Source: Halothiobacillus diazotrophicus (GTDB lineage: Bacteria; Pseudomonadota; Gammaproteobacteria; Halothiobacillales; Halothiobacillaceae). From it: a stretch of DNA of 64,000 nt. The stretch is taken from positions 2,480,501 to 2,544,500 of the forward strand of contig NZ_CP016027.1 in assembly GCF_001663815.1 (NCBI RefSeq). The letters run 5' to 3'. The notes under the pieces are model-generated. The model ran no database searches. It saw only the letters and a list, made by a program, of their open reading frames with translations, and was not told where the DNA came from. Position numbers and translations under genes: made by a program. This document shows positions 34,556 through 44,436 of this stretch, piece by piece; position 1 is the first letter of the stretch, and the number at the start of each line of letters is the position of its first letter.

Positions 34556-37220
34556 CGGAATCCCGCAACGCCGCCTGCCAGGCATAGATCAGATCCAGCG
34601 CCTGTCGGGGCGTGAGGTCGTTGGCGTCCAGCGAGGTTAGTGCGTCCAGCACCGGATTCGGTTCTTCCTCTGCCTCGATGGGCATCGATGCTTCCTCCGT
34701 GGGCGTGGCTGGCGCGAACAGATCCAGCTGGGCGGCATGGCCGCCCGTGACCGGCGCCTGCTGTTCCAACCGATTGAGCAGGGTCTGGGCGCGGCGGATC
34801 GTCTCGCGCGGCAGCCCGGCCAGGGCGGCGACCTTGATCCCGTAGCTCTGGCTGGCCGGCCCCGCCTTCACCGTATGCAGGAAAATCAGTTCGTCGCGAT
34901 GCGTCACGGCATCCAGATGCACGTTGTGCACATGGGCGAACTGCTCGGCCAGCTGGGTCAGCTCGAAATAGTGGGTGGCGAACAGGGTGAGCGCCCGGTT
35001 TTTCTTGATCAGCTGCTCGGCCACGGCCCAGGCCAGCGCCAGACCGTCGAAGGTGGAGGTGCCCCGGCCGATCTCGTCGATCAGCACCAGCGACTGCGCC
35101 GTGGCGGTGTGCAGAATCTCGGCGGTTTCCGTCATTTCCACCATGAAGGTCGAGCGCCCGGACGTGAGATCGTCCGCCGCGCCGATGCGGGTGAAGATGC
35201 GGTCGACGGGGCCGATCCGCGCCCGGCTGGCCGGCACGAACGAACCGATGTGCGCGAGCAGCACGATCAGCGCCGTCTGCCGCATGTAGGTGGATTTACC
35301 GCCCATGTTCGGGCCGGTGATCAGCAGCAGTTGCCGATCCGGCCCGAGGTTCAGATCGTTGGGCGTGAAGGCGTTCGGGCTGAAGGCCTCGATCACCGGA
35401 TGGCGCCCGGCCTCGATCTCGATGCCCGGTTCCGCCGAAAGCTCCGGCGCGCGCCACTGGCAGCGCTGGGCGACGCGGGCCAGGGCATGCAGCACGTCCG
35501 TCTGCGCCACGGCCGCCGCCAGGTCGCGCAGCACGCCTTGATGCTGCGCGAGTTCGGTCAGCAATTCCCCGAACAGCGCCTGCTCGCGGGCCAAGGCCCG
35601 ATCCCGCGCCGACAGCACGCGATCCTCGAAGGCCTTGAGGGTGGGGGTGGTGTAGCGCTCCACGGATTTCAGCGTCTGGCGGCGGATGAACTGCGGCGGC
35701 ATCTTCTCGGCCTGCGCCCGGCTCACCTCGAAATAGAATCCCTGCACCCGGTTGTAGGCGATCTTCAGGGTCGCAATGCCGCTTTCGGCGCGCGCCTCGG
35801 CTTCCAGGGCATTCAGCGCCTCGTCGGCGTGTTCCGAGAGATGGCGCAGCTCGTCGAGTTCAGCATCGAACCCGGCGGCGATCACTCCGCCATCGCGCAG
35901 CCACACCGAAGGGGTTTCCACCAGCGCCCGTTCGAGCAGGGTGCGCGCCTCGGGCAGATCGGTCAGGCGCTCCGTGAGGCGTTGCCACAGCGGCAGTTCA
36001 AACCGCGCGAGGATCTGTGCGAGTTCCGGCAGGGCGGCGAGGGAATCCCGCAGACCGGAGAGATCGCGCGGCCGCGCGCTGCCCATCACGATCCGCGTGG
36101 TGATCCGCTCGATATCGTTGATGCCGCGCAGGCCGGACCGCAGCGTCTCGATATTACCCAGTTCCAGTAGCTCGCCGATGGCCTGCTGGCGGTGCTGCAA
36201 CACCTGCCGATCGCGCAGCGGGCGACCCAGCCAGGCTTTCATCAGGCGAGCGCCGACGGCCGTCACCGTTTCGTCCAGCAGATGGATCAGCGAGGGATCG
36301 GGGCCGTGGGTCTCGTCTCCCGTCTGGGCGCTGAACAGTTCGAGATGCCGCCGGGTGTGCCGGTCGATCTGCAGGGCCTCGTCGTTGGATTCCACCCGCA
36401 GCCGCTCGATCTGGGGCAGGGCGGTCTTCTGCGTATCGGCCACATAGGCGAGCAAGGCCGCCGCCGCGCCCAAGGCAGGCAACTCGGCCTCATGCACGCC
36501 GAAGCCCTGCAGATCGTGCACGCCGAACTGGGCGCGCAGGGTTTCCTCGGCGCGTTTTGGGTCGAAATGCCAGTCGGGCCGCAGGCGCCAGCGCTTGGGT
36601 TCCACGGAAAGCTTGGGTTTCAGCAGCGTGAACGCCGCCCCTTCCGCCGTTTGCCCCTCGGCCAACAACTCCGGCACCAGCAGTTCCTTCGGGGCGAGCC
36701 GTGCCAGTTCGCCGATCAGACTCGGGGCATCCAGGCGCATCAGCACGAAATCCCCGGCCGCGAGATCCAGGTGCGCCAGCGCGTATTGTTGGGGATTGGT
36801 AGCGGGCAGCGGCATCAACGCGGCCAGCCGGAATGCCTCACGCTGGTCGAGCAGCGCCTCGTCGGTCACCGTGCCGGGCGTCACCACCCGCACCACCTCG
36901 CGGCGCATCGGCCCCTTGCCGCTGGCCGATTCGCCCACCTGCTCGCAGATCGCCACGGACTCCCCGGCGCGGATCAGCCGGGCGAGATACCCTTCGTAGG
37001 CATGGGCCGGCACCCCGGCCATGGGGATCGGCTGCCCCGCCGACTGCCCGCGATGGGTCAGCGTGAGGTCGAGAATCCGCGCCGCATGCTCGGCATCGTT
37101 GTAGAACAGCTCATAGAAATCCCCCATGCGATAGAACAGCAGCACATCGGGATGCGCCTGCTTCATCGCCCAGTACTGCTGCATCATCGGGGTATGTTGG
37201 CTGAGATCGACGTCGGTCAC
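34548..37220 (-). CDS. mutS: DNA mismatch repair protein MutS
   Basis: 890-aa mismatch-recognition ATPase. The mismatch-wedge motif [11 protein letters not shown] lies near residue 30, the ABC ATPase Walker [16 protein letters not shown] near residue 640, Walker B is [16 protein letters not shown], and the signature [10 protein letters not shown]. The C-terminal region contains the usual dimer/tetramer tail. It appears monocistronic; the upstream spacer carries a tandem repeat array. Confidence 0.98.
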   Translation of the reverse strand: MTDVDLSQHTPMMQQYWAMKQAHPDVLLFYRMGDFYELFYNDAEHAARILDLTLTHRGQSAGQPIPMAGVPAHAYEGYLARLIRAGESVAICEQVGESASGKGPMRREVVRVVTPGTVTDEALLDQREAFRLAALMPLPATNPQQYALAHLDLAAGDFVLMRLDAPSLIGELARLAPKELLVPELLAEGQTAEGAAFTLLKPKLSVEPKRWRLRPDWHFDPKRAEETLRAQFGVHDLQGFGVHEAELPALGAAAALLAYVADTQKTALPQIERLRVESNDEALQIDRHTRRHLELFSAQTGDETHGPDPSLIHLLDETVTAVGARLMKAWLGRPLRDRQVLQHRQQAIGELLELGNIETLRSGLRGINDIERITTRIVMGSARPRDLSGLRDSLAALPELAQILARFELPLWQRLTERLTDLPEARTLLERALVETPSVWLRDGGVIAAGFDAELDELRHLSEHADEALNALEAEARAESGIATLKIAYNRVQGFYFEVSRAQAEKMPPQFIRRQTLKSVERYTTPTLKAFEDRVLSARDRALAREQALFGELLTELAQHQGVLRDLAAAVAQTDVLHALARVAQRCQWRAPELSAEPGIEIEAGRHPVIEAFSPNAFTPNDLNLGPDRQLLLITGPNMGGKSTYMRQTALIVLLAHIGSFVPASRARIGPVDRIFTRIGAADDLTSGRSTFMVEMTETAEILHTATAQSLVLIDEIGRGTSTFDGLALAWAVAEQLIKKNRALTLFATHYFELTQLAEQFAHVHNVHLDAVTHRDELIFLHTVKAGPASQSYGIKVAALAGLPRETIRRAQTLLNRLEQQAPVTGGHAAQLDLFAPATPTEEASMPIEAEEEPNPVLDALTSLDANDLTPRQALDLIYAWQAALRDSAG

Positions 37221-37638
37221 GGAGCGGCTCTTTTGTTTTTGGGTACGTTCTGGATTTGACGGGCGGGAATCGGCGTCGGGATATTGTACGGGATCAGCGT
37301 CCCGATCGCTGGAGCGGTTCTGACCCGGAGCCAGCCAGATCGGGGTGGCGGGAAACGTCTTGCACGGAAGGATGCCTCGAATCCGTCGTTTCCTGCCGGC
37401 CAGTGGATCGCGTCCCTAAAATCCTTACCAGGAATTTAGGCCAGGAATTTAGGCCAGGAATTTAGGCCAGGAATTTCCACCAGGAATTTTGGCCGGTAAT
37501 TCTGGCCAGGAATCCGGTGACATTAACCCTGCCGATGGTGGTCTATTCTTGTTGGGGTGTGTTTGATGGCCGCTAAATCAACCGGATACCGTGCCAGATT
37601 GCAAACGCCCGAATACTGGAAATGGATGAGACGCCGAT
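37221..37638. other. Non-coding spacer with tandem repeats upstream of the PLD gene
   Basis: A 418-nt spacer between divergent mutS and the phospholipase D gene. No convincing ORF. Its main feature is the 13-bp tandem array (37428-37518), 120 nt upstream of the PLD start codon. Confidence 0.8.
37428..37518 (+). repeat. 13-bp tandem repeat array, 7 copies
   Basis: Seven head-to-tail 13-bp units of consensus CCAGGAATTTAGG with no spacers. Copies 1-3 (37428-37466) are identical, copies 4-5 differ at 1-3 positions, and copies 6-7 are more diverged (CCGGTAATTCTGG, CCAGGAATCCGGT). The gradient of decay from left to right suggests recent expansion at the mutS-side end. Confidence 0.93.
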
Positions 37639-39882
37639 ATGACGCCTAACCCACCCTCAACGAACTTGGATGATCGGCCAGTGACCGCCGAGCGGACGGA
37701 ATCGATTTCCCAGGCCGCTCCGTTCTGGCATCGCGACCGCGCGGAGCAGGTCAGTTTCCTGATTGATGGCGAGGCCTACTACAGCGCCTTCGCCGACCTC
37801 CTGCTGCAGGCGCGCAACCAGGCCTGGATCATTTGCTGGGACGTCGACAGCCGAATGGCGTTGACCCGTCCCTGCACCAAGCGTTCATCTCCTTGTCGCC
37901 TGGTGGATGTCGTCTGCCGGGCCCTGTCCGACAACCCGAATCTGCACATCCACCTGCTGGCATGGGACTATTCGATGATCTACGCCCTCGAGCGCGAATG
38001 GCGACCCCTGTTCAGTCAGAGCGTCTATCGTCACCCGAGGTTGCATGTGCATTTCGACAGCCATCATCCCCTCGGCGCCTCGCAGCATCAAAAGGCGCTG
38101 ATCGTCGATGACCGCACGGCCCTGGTCGGCGGCTTCGACCCGTCCAAATGGCGCTGGGACAGCTCCGAACACGCTCCCGATGACGAACGGCGCCGCGATC
38201 CCCAGGGCGATCGCTACCCGCCTTTTCACGACGTTGCGCTGCTCGTATCGGGCCAACCGGCCAGCCGTCTGGGCAAATTGGCCCGCCAACGCTGGGCCTT
38301 GGCGACGGGGGAGCATGTCCCGCCGGTCAACCGAACCGACGAGCGGAACGCGGTGACGACGCCTTGGCCCAAAGACGTTCCGGTATTGCTGCGCGACGCC
38401 GATATCGGGATTGCCCGAACGTTGCCCGCTCATGGTGAACAGTCCGAAGCACGTGAAGTGGAGGCCGTCCTGCTCGATGCAGTCAAACAGGCAAGCGGAT
38501 TCATCTACATCGAGAACCAGTACTTCACGAGCCATCGAATCGGCCAGGCATTGATCGATCGCCTCGGCGAGCCCGACGGTCCCGAGCTGGTCATTGTCCT
38601 GCCGCGGGAGAAGGACGGTTGGCTCGAGCGCGTGACGATGGACGTATTGCGGGCACGGCTGATTCGGCGCCTTCAGGCTGCCGACGCCTTCGATCGGCTG
38701 CGTATCTATTACCCCGAGGTACGAGGACTGGCTCCGCAGATGATCAGCGTACACAGCAAACTCGTCATCGCGGACAACATCCACCTCAATGTGGGTTCCG
38801 CCAACTTGTCCAACCGTTCCATGGGGCTGGATTCGGAGCTCAATCTCTCGTTGCTGGGCAGTGACGAAGCGGGTCGACAGGCGATTGACCAGATCCGCCG
38901 CCGGCTATTGGCCGAACACCTCGGCACTACGGAAGCGCAGGTGGCGGCTGCCGAGTCGACACACGGCTCGCTGATCGCCAGTATCGAGGCGCTGAACCGG
39001 GCGGATGCCCCGGGGCTGGAATTGGACCAGAGCGAGGACTCGAGAACAGACCCGGATCGCCGCCGCTGGCTCGAACCGCTGACGATCACCCTGGATGAAG
39101 ACCTGGAGCGCCAGGTGCCGGATGCGGCCGTGATCGATCCGGAACGCCCGATGCCACCGGATGAGTTGATCGACCTGTTCATCGAGCACGAGCACCGGAA
39201 ACCCATGGGCAAACGTGCCCTCGGTCTGGCCGTTCTGATCGCCTCGATCGCGGGATTGGCGTTGGCCTGGCGGGTGACGCCACTCAGTGAATGGCTGAGC
39301 CCGGATCGCCTATCGCATCATTTCCAGGCGCTGCGTACCGAACCCTTGGGCGGCGTTCTGGCACTGCTCCTGTTCGTCGGCGCTGCGGTCGCCGGTATGC
39401 CGATCACGCCGCTGGTGATCGTCAGCGCGCTTCTGTTCGGCGCCTGGGCGGGATTCGGCATCGCCTACGCGGGTGCCGTATCGGCCGCAGTGCTCGGTTT
39501 CTTTCTTGGCCGATTGCTGGGTCGGAAAACCATCCGTCGACTGGCGGGTGCCCGATTGGACAACATCAGTCGGCGTATGGCCCGCAAGGGCATCCTCACG
39601 GTGTTTTCCTTCCGGTTGCTGCCGATCGCGCCCTTTGCCCTGATCAACGTGGTCGCCGGCGCCTCGCACCTGCGTTTCCGGGATTTCGTCATCGGCAGCC
39701 TGGCCGGTCTGGCACCCGGTACCTTCGCCCTGACCGTGTTTTCGGACCGGCTGCTCACCGCCTTCCTGCACCCCAGTCTGGGCAGTATCGCCGTGCTGCT
39801 GCTGGTGTCGCTGATCTTCATCGCCATCGGCTGGGGACTATCCCATTGGCTGTCGCTGCGGAGCCAGGCCTCCGGGTCATGA
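37639..39882 (+). CDS. Phospholipase D-like protein fused to a VTT membrane domain
   Basis: 747-aa fusion. Residues ~25-420 contain two PLD catalytic HKD motifs (HQKALIVDDRTALVGGFD and HSKLVIADNIHLNVGSANLSNRS), as in cardiolipin synthases and phospholipases D. The C-terminal ~210 residues form a DedA/TVP38-like VTT domain with about six helices (AAVAGMPITPLVIVSALLFG; FSFRLLPIAPFALINVVAGAS). The combination suggests phospholipid synthesis or remodelling coupled to lipid movement. It overlaps the EEP gene by 4 nt, a pairing like ybhO (clsB)-ybhP in E. coli. Confidence 0.88.
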   Translation: MTPNPPSTNLDDRPVTAERTESISQAAPFWHRDRAEQVSFLIDGEAYYSAFADLLLQARNQAWIICWDVDSRMALTRPCTKRSSPCRLVDVVCRALSDNPNLHIHLLAWDYSMIYALEREWRPLFSQSVYRHPRLHVHFDSHHPLGASQHQKALIVDDRTALVGGFDPSKWRWDSSEHAPDDERRRDPQGDRYPPFHDVALLVSGQPASRLGKLARQRWALATGEHVPPVNRTDERNAVTTPWPKDVPVLLRDADIGIARTLPAHGEQSEAREVEAVLLDAVKQASGFIYIENQYFTSHRIGQALIDRLGEPDGPELVIVLPREKDGWLERVTMDVLRARLIRRLQAADAFDRLRIYYPEVRGLAPQMISVHSKLVIADNIHLNVGSANLSNRSMGLDSELNLSLLGSDEAGRQAIDQIRRRLLAEHLGTTEAQVAAAESTHGSLIASIEALNRADAPGLELDQSEDSRTDPDRRRWLEPLTITLDEDLERQVPDAAVIDPERPMPPDELIDLFIEHEHRKPMGKRALGLAVLIASIAGLALAWRVTPLSEWLSPDRLSHHFQALRTEPLGGVLALLLFVGAAVAGMPITPLVIVSALLFGAWAGFGIAYAGAVSAAVLGFFLGRLLGRKTIRRLAGARLDNISRRMARKGILTVFSFRLLPIAPFALINVVAGASHLRFRDFVIGSLAGLAPGTFALTVFSDRLLTAFLHPSLGSIAVLLLVSLIFIAIGWGLSHWLSLRSQASGS

Positions 39883-40622
39883 TGCTGCGCGTGGGTACCT
39901 GGAATATCCACGGTTGCGTGGGCCGCGACAGGCTCTGCGACCCGGGGCGCACCTGGACCATGATCGAGGCGATGGCGGTCGACCTGCTGGGGCTGCAGGA
40001 AGTCGAGATCCATCAACCGGAGACCGATGCCCTGCTGCGGCTGGCTCGCGACGCCGGCTACCACAGCCACTTCGCCCCCACGGGCCACCGAACGCCGGGC
40101 GGCGGCCAGTTCGGTAATCTGTTGCTCAGCCGGCTGCCCCTTGACGTCCAGCCCAGCCTGGATCTCTCCGTCGCAGGGCGGGAGCCACGCAATCTGCTGC
40201 GCGCCAACGTGATCCAGGCCGGGCGCCCGATCGCCATCTGGGTGACCCATCTGGGCCTGCGGGCCTGGGAACGACGCACTCAGGTCCGCCGGATTCACGA
40301 ACATCTCCAGACCGAATACCACGCACTCCCGAAAGAGCGAATCCTGCTCGGCGACTTCAACGAATGGATGCCGGGCCAACGAAACCTGCGCCTGATCCAC
40401 CGGCATTTCATGCGCCTGCCCGCCCTCCGCAGTTTCCCCGCGCACCGCCCCCTGTTCCCGCTGGACGCCATCTGGCTGGCCGGCGATCTGCACCTCGCGG
40501 GCATCGAGCGCGTCCGTCACCCGCTGCTGGTGTCGGCCTCGGATCATCTGCCCATTGTCAGCCAGATCCAGGGCGGCGAATCCTTCTTGGACCCCATTGT
40601 CACTCCCATAGCCACCCGTTGA
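39879..40622 (+). CDS. Endonuclease/exonuclease/phosphatase family hydrolase (YbhP-like)
   Basis: 247-aa EEP-superfamily protein with a metal-dependent phosphodiesterase fold: RVGTWNIHGCVG, LLGLQEVE (catalytic Glu), WVTHLGLR, LLGDFNEW (Asp/Asn) and SDHLPIVSQI (Asp/His). No signal peptide. It starts at the ATGATG overlapping the PLD stop. Pairing with a PLD/cardiolipin synthase gene points to a phospholipid head group as substrate; this is inference. Confidence 0.88.
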   Translation: MMLRVGTWNIHGCVGRDRLCDPGRTWTMIEAMAVDLLGLQEVEIHQPETDALLRLARDAGYHSHFAPTGHRTPGGGQFGNLLLSRLPLDVQPSLDLSVAGREPRNLLRANVIQAGRPIAIWVTHLGLRAWERRTQVRRIHEHLQTEYHALPKERILLGDFNEWMPGQRNLRLIHRHFMRLPALRSFPAHRPLFPLDAIWLAGDLHLAGIERVRHPLLVSASDHLPIVSQIQGGESFLDPIVTPIATR

Positions 40623-40854
40623 GTCGATTTGATCCCGTAAACCGTATTGGTCGGCGCGAACTCTCGATATACGGGAGCCGTGATGCCGTACATTGGTGAG
40701 TCGGGCATCTACTCCAGTGGCGCGCATCGCCGGTCTGATGCCATATTCCATTCGTTGCCATTGCTATTTGTGCGATGATTCGGGCAATGAACTTAGTAGA
40801 GCGCGTAAACCGTTTTGCCTCGTGTTCGTGGGCAACTCGCAGTAAAGGAAACTC

Positions 40855-42489
40855 ATGAATCAAGACGAACAGCACTTCCTCAATGGCCTCGACAAGAAAC
40901 TCTGGACCGCCGCGAATAAGCTGCTCCCAATGCTCGACGCCGCCGTCTACAAGCACGTCGTGCTTGGTCTTATCTTCCTCAAATACGTGTCGGACTCGTT
41001 TAAAGAGCGACGCAAAGAGCTAGAGGCTGCGTTCACCGATCCGGCCAACGATTACTTCCTGGGCGAAGATGGGGCCGGCCTGATCGAACAGGAACTTGAA
41101 GCCCGCGACTACTACATCGAAAAGAATGTCTTCTGGGTGCCGGCCTTGGCGCGCTGGGATTTCCTCCAAGCCAACGCCAAGGTCGCCCTTGGCACCCTGC
41201 TGGAGGTCAAGAACGGCAAGACCTCCGTATATGAATTCAAAGGTATTGGCCGCTTGCTCGACGATGCGCTCGAAGCCGTGGAAAAGGAAAACCCCAAACT
41301 CAAAGGCGTGCTGGAAAAAGACTACGCCCGCAAGCAGATCGACTCCGCGCTGCCGGGGCTCATCGACCTTATCGCCGAAATCCCGTTTGAACACGGCACA
41401 CTTCACGCCAAAGACATCCTCGGCCACGTGTACGAATACTTCCTCGGCGAGTTCGCCATGGCCGAGGGCAAGAAAGGCGGCCAGTACTACACGCCCAAGA
41501 GCATCGTCACCCTCATCGTCGAAATGCTGGAGCCTTACCAGGGCCGCGTGTACGACCCCTGCTGCGGCTCCGGCGGCTTCTTCGTGCAGTCGGAGAAATT
41601 CGTCGAGGAGCACGGCGGCAGGCTCGGCCAGCTTTCCGTCTACGGGCAGGAATCCAACCCCACCACCTGGCGTCTGGCCTCCATGAACATGGCCATCCGC
41701 GGCATGGACTTCGACTTCGGCAAGGAACCCGCCAGCACCTACACCCGCGACCAGCACCCCGACCTGCGCGCTGACTTCATCATGGCCAACCCACCCTTCA
41801 ACATGAAGGAGTGGAACGCCGGCGTGAAGGACGACGACCCGCGCTGGAAATACGGCATCCCGCCCGCCGGCAACGCCAACTTCGCCTGGATGCAGCACAT
41901 GATCCACCACCTGGCGCCGCACGGCAGCATGGCCCTGCTGCTCGCCAACGGCTCCATGAGCAGCAACACCAACAACGAAGGCGAAATCCGCAAGGCCATC
42001 ATCGAAGCCGACCTGGTCGAATGCATGGTCGCGCTGCCCGGCCAGCTTTTCACCAACACCCAGATCCCCGCCTGTATCTGGTTCCTCACCCGCAGCAAAT
42101 CAGCGCGCAACGGCACCCGCGACCGCAAAGGCGAAACTCTCTTCATCGACGCCCGCAACCTCGGCTACATGAAAGACCGCGTGCTGCGCGACTTTGCGCC
42201 CGAAGACATTCGCAAGATTGCGGACACCTTTCATGCCTGGAAAAAAGGCGAGAACTACGCGGACGAAGCGGGCTTCTGTAAAGCCACCAAACCCGAAGAC
42301 ATCCAAAAGCACGACTACGTGCTCACCCCCGGTCGCTACGTCGGCGCGGCGGAGCAGGAGGACGACGGCGAACCGTTCGAGGAAAAGATGGTGCGGCTCA
42401 CGGCGCAGCTGAACGAGCAGTTCGGCGAGAGCGGGCGGCTGGAAGCAGTGATTCGCGAGAATCTGGCGAGGCTGGGTTATGGTGGGTGA
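40855..42489 (+). CDS. hsdM: Type I restriction-modification methyltransferase subunit HsdM
   Basis: 544-aa N6-adenine methyltransferase. It has an N-terminal HsdM helical domain, SAM motif DPCCGSGGFF from residue 234 and catalytic NPPF from residue 312. It modifies the host site specified by HsdS and is also needed for restriction. AAGGAAA lies 6 nt before the ATG. It overlaps hsdS by 11 nt. A 232-nt spacer before it (40623-40854) holds no gene, tRNA or integrase. Confidence 0.97.
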   Translation: MNQDEQHFLNGLDKKLWTAANKLLPMLDAAVYKHVVLGLIFLKYVSDSFKERRKELEAAFTDPANDYFLGEDGAGLIEQELEARDYYIEKNVFWVPALARWDFLQANAKVALGTLLEVKNGKTSVYEFKGIGRLLDDALEAVEKENPKLKGVLEKDYARKQIDSALPGLIDLIAEIPFEHGTLHAKDILGHVYEYFLGEFAMAEGKKGGQYYTPKSIVTLIVEMLEPYQGRVYDPCCGSGGFFVQSEKFVEEHGGRLGQLSVYGQESNPTTWRLASMNMAIRGMDFDFGKEPASTYTRDQHPDLRADFIMANPPFNMKEWNAGVKDDDPRWKYGIPPAGNANFAWMQHMIHHLAPHGSMALLLANGSMSSNTNNEGEIRKAIIEADLVECMVALPGQLFTNTQIPACIWFLTRSKSARNGTRDRKGETLFIDARNLGYMKDRVLRDFAPEDIRKIADTFHAWKKGENYADEAGFCKATKPEDIQKHDYVLTPGRYVGAAEQEDDGEPFEEKMVRLTAQLNEQFGESGRLEAVIRENLARLGYGG

Positions 42490-43732
42490 GTGGCTGACAG
42501 TGAGAATTGGTGATGTCGCAGAAGTGTTTGACGGTCCACACGCGACGCCTAAGAAAACTGCAACCGGGCCAATTTTCCTGGGCATAACCTCGCTTGACCA
42601 TGGTCGGCTGAATCTCTCCAATGTTGAACATTTGTCGGAAGAAGACTTCATCACCTGGACTCGCCGTGTAACACCAAGCCCCGGTGATGTTGTGTTTTCC
42701 TATGAGACCCGCCTTGGTGAGGCTGCACTAATTCCAGATGGTCTTCGTTGCTGTTTAGGACGCCGCATGGGGCTTGTGCGCACTAAAGAGACTGTGCTCG
42801 ATTCAAGATTCTTCTTGTATCAATATCTGAGCCCCGCATTTCAGGCATTCTTGCGTTCTAGAACGGTTCATGGGAGCACCGTTGACAGAATTCCGTTAAT
42901 CGACTTTCCAGATTTCCCTATTACGGTTCCTCCTCTGGGCGAACAACGTGAAATTGCCCACACCCTCGGCACCCTCGACGATAAGATCGAACTCAACCGC
43001 CGCATGAACGAAACGCTGGAGGGCATCGCGCGGGCGATCTTCAAATCCTGGTTCGTCGACTTCGACCCCGTCCGCGCCAAGGCCAACGGCGAACCGCTCG
43101 AATCCATCTGCCGACGCCTGCACCTCACCCCCGACCTCTTGGCCCTCTTCCCCGACCGCCTCGTCGATTCCGAACTCGGCGAGATTCCCGAGGGGTGGGA
43201 GCAAAAGCGTGTGGACGACTTCATGGAGCTTGCCTACGGAAAAGCACTCAAAGCGAGTGATCGCATTGACGGGCCAGTGCCAGTCTATGGATCAGGCGGA
43301 ATAACTGGATACCACAGCGTACATTTGGTAGATGGCCCCGGAATAATTGTTGGACGTAAAGGTACAGTCGGTAGCCTCTATTGGGAAGATCGGTCGTTCT
43401 TTCCAATCGACACCGTTTTTTATGTAGTACCTAAGGTCCAACTGACTTATTGCTATTACCTTTTGCAGACGCTTGGCCTTGACCGCATGAATACAGATGC
43501 TGCGGTGCCCGGGCTTAACAGAAACAATGTCTATCGTTTGCCGGTTGCTTGGTCGCCGGATGAGTTACGGCAAGCTTTTGATCGCGTTGCTGAGCCCTTG
43601 CGAGATCGATTGTTTGCTAACAAACAAGAGTCTCAGGCCTTGGAAAACATCCGCGAGACGCTCCTTCCCAAACTCCTCTCCGGCGAATTGCGCGTGCCAC
43701 AAGATGAAAAGATGACGGAGGCGATCGCATGA
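42479..43732 (+). CDS. hsdS: Type I restriction specificity subunit HsdS
   Basis: 417-aa subunit with two target-recognition domains (about 1-155 and 235-365), each followed by a conserved helical spacer (GEQREIAHTLGTLDDKIELNRRMNETLEGIARAIFKS and the C-terminal RLFANKQESQALENIRETLLPKLLSGEL). The TRDs set the bipartite DNA target. The TRD-coding stretches are visibly lower in G+C than the flanking conserved helices, as expected for exchanged specificity domains. It overlaps the DUF3800 gene by 4 nt. Confidence 0.95.
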   Translation: MVGEWLTVRIGDVAEVFDGPHATPKKTATGPIFLGITSLDHGRLNLSNVEHLSEEDFITWTRRVTPSPGDVVFSYETRLGEAALIPDGLRCCLGRRMGLVRTKETVLDSRFFLYQYLSPAFQAFLRSRTVHGSTVDRIPLIDFPDFPITVPPLGEQREIAHTLGTLDDKIELNRRMNETLEGIARAIFKSWFVDFDPVRAKANGEPLESICRRLHLTPDLLALFPDRLVDSELGEIPEGWEQKRVDDFMELAYGKALKASDRIDGPVPVYGSGGITGYHSVHLVDGPGIIVGRKGTVGSLYWEDRSFFPIDTVFYVVPKVQLTYCYYLLQTLGLDRMNTDAAVPGLNRNNVYRLPVAWSPDELRQAFDRVAEPLRDRLFANKQESQALENIRETLLPKLLSGELRVPQDEKMTEAIA

Positions 43733-44436
43733 ACGATGTAATCCATATCTATTGCGATGAATCCTGCCACCTGGAGCACGATCATCAGAAGTCGATGGTG
43801 CTCGGCGCCGTATGGTGCTCTGCATCACACCGGGCAGCGCTGGGGCGCAAGGTCAAAGCCATTCGTGACCAGTTCGGTTTGCCCCCCACCTTCGAGATCA
43901 AGTGGACCAAGATTTCACCGGCTGGACTCGATTTCTATCTCGCGCTCGTGGACCTTTTTTTCGACGAACCTTTGCTGCGTTTTCGCGCCGTTGTCGTGCC
44001 GGAAAAGGCGGTACTGGATCATGGACGATTCAATCAGTCGCATGACGATTTCTACTACAAGATGTGGTATCTGCTGCTGACGCATCTGGTGGACGATCAG
44101 CATTGCTTCCGTGTGTTTCTTGACATCAAGGATACGCGCGGACAGACGAAGGTGCGGAAGCTCCATGAAGTGCTGTGCAACAGGCACTACGATTTCGACC
44201 GACAGCGAATCGCGTCCATCGAGCAGGTGCACTCACACGATGTGCCGCTACTCCAGATCGCAGATTTGATGATTGGCGCTTTGTCTCACCTGCATCGCAA
44301 CCTGGATGGCTCTCCTGCGAAGCAGGCCGTCATTCAACGCATACGGGAGCGAAGCGGGCACGATCTGCTGCGTTCTACACCGCCACGCGTCGAGAAATTC
44401 AATTTGCTGGTTTGGCGGTCCAAGGCGGAACTATGA
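43729..44436 (+). CDS. DUF3800 protein inside the type I RM operon
   Basis: 235-aa protein with DUF3800 hallmarks: an early acidic pair (HIYCDESCHLEH), KWTKIS, VFLDIKDTRG and the late LLQIADLMIGALSH. The pattern of acidic residues suggests an RNase H-like nuclease fold, but no activity is established for the family to my knowledge. Start and stop overlap hsdS and the following gene (ATGA at each side), so it is part of the operon and likely an accessory defence factor. Confidence 0.83.
   Translation: MNDVIHIYCDESCHLEHDHQKSMVLGAVWCSASHRAALGRKVKAIRDQFGLPPTFEIKWTKISPAGLDFYLALVDLFFDEPLLRFRAVVVPEKAVLDHGRFNQSHDDFYYKMWYLLLTHLVDDQHCFRVFLDIKDTRGQTKVRKLHEVLCNRHYDFDRQRIASIEQVHSHDVPLLQIADLMIGALSHLHRNLDGSPAKQAVIQRIRERSGHDLLRSTPPRVEKFNLLVWRSKAEL

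Noticed and set aside
34737-36170. 477-aa open frame opposite mutS
   Set aside because: Shadow of mutS; Arg/Gln/Gly-rich and no family.
37428-37518. CRISPR array
   Set aside because: Units are 13 bp head-to-tail with no spacers and no cas genes nearby.
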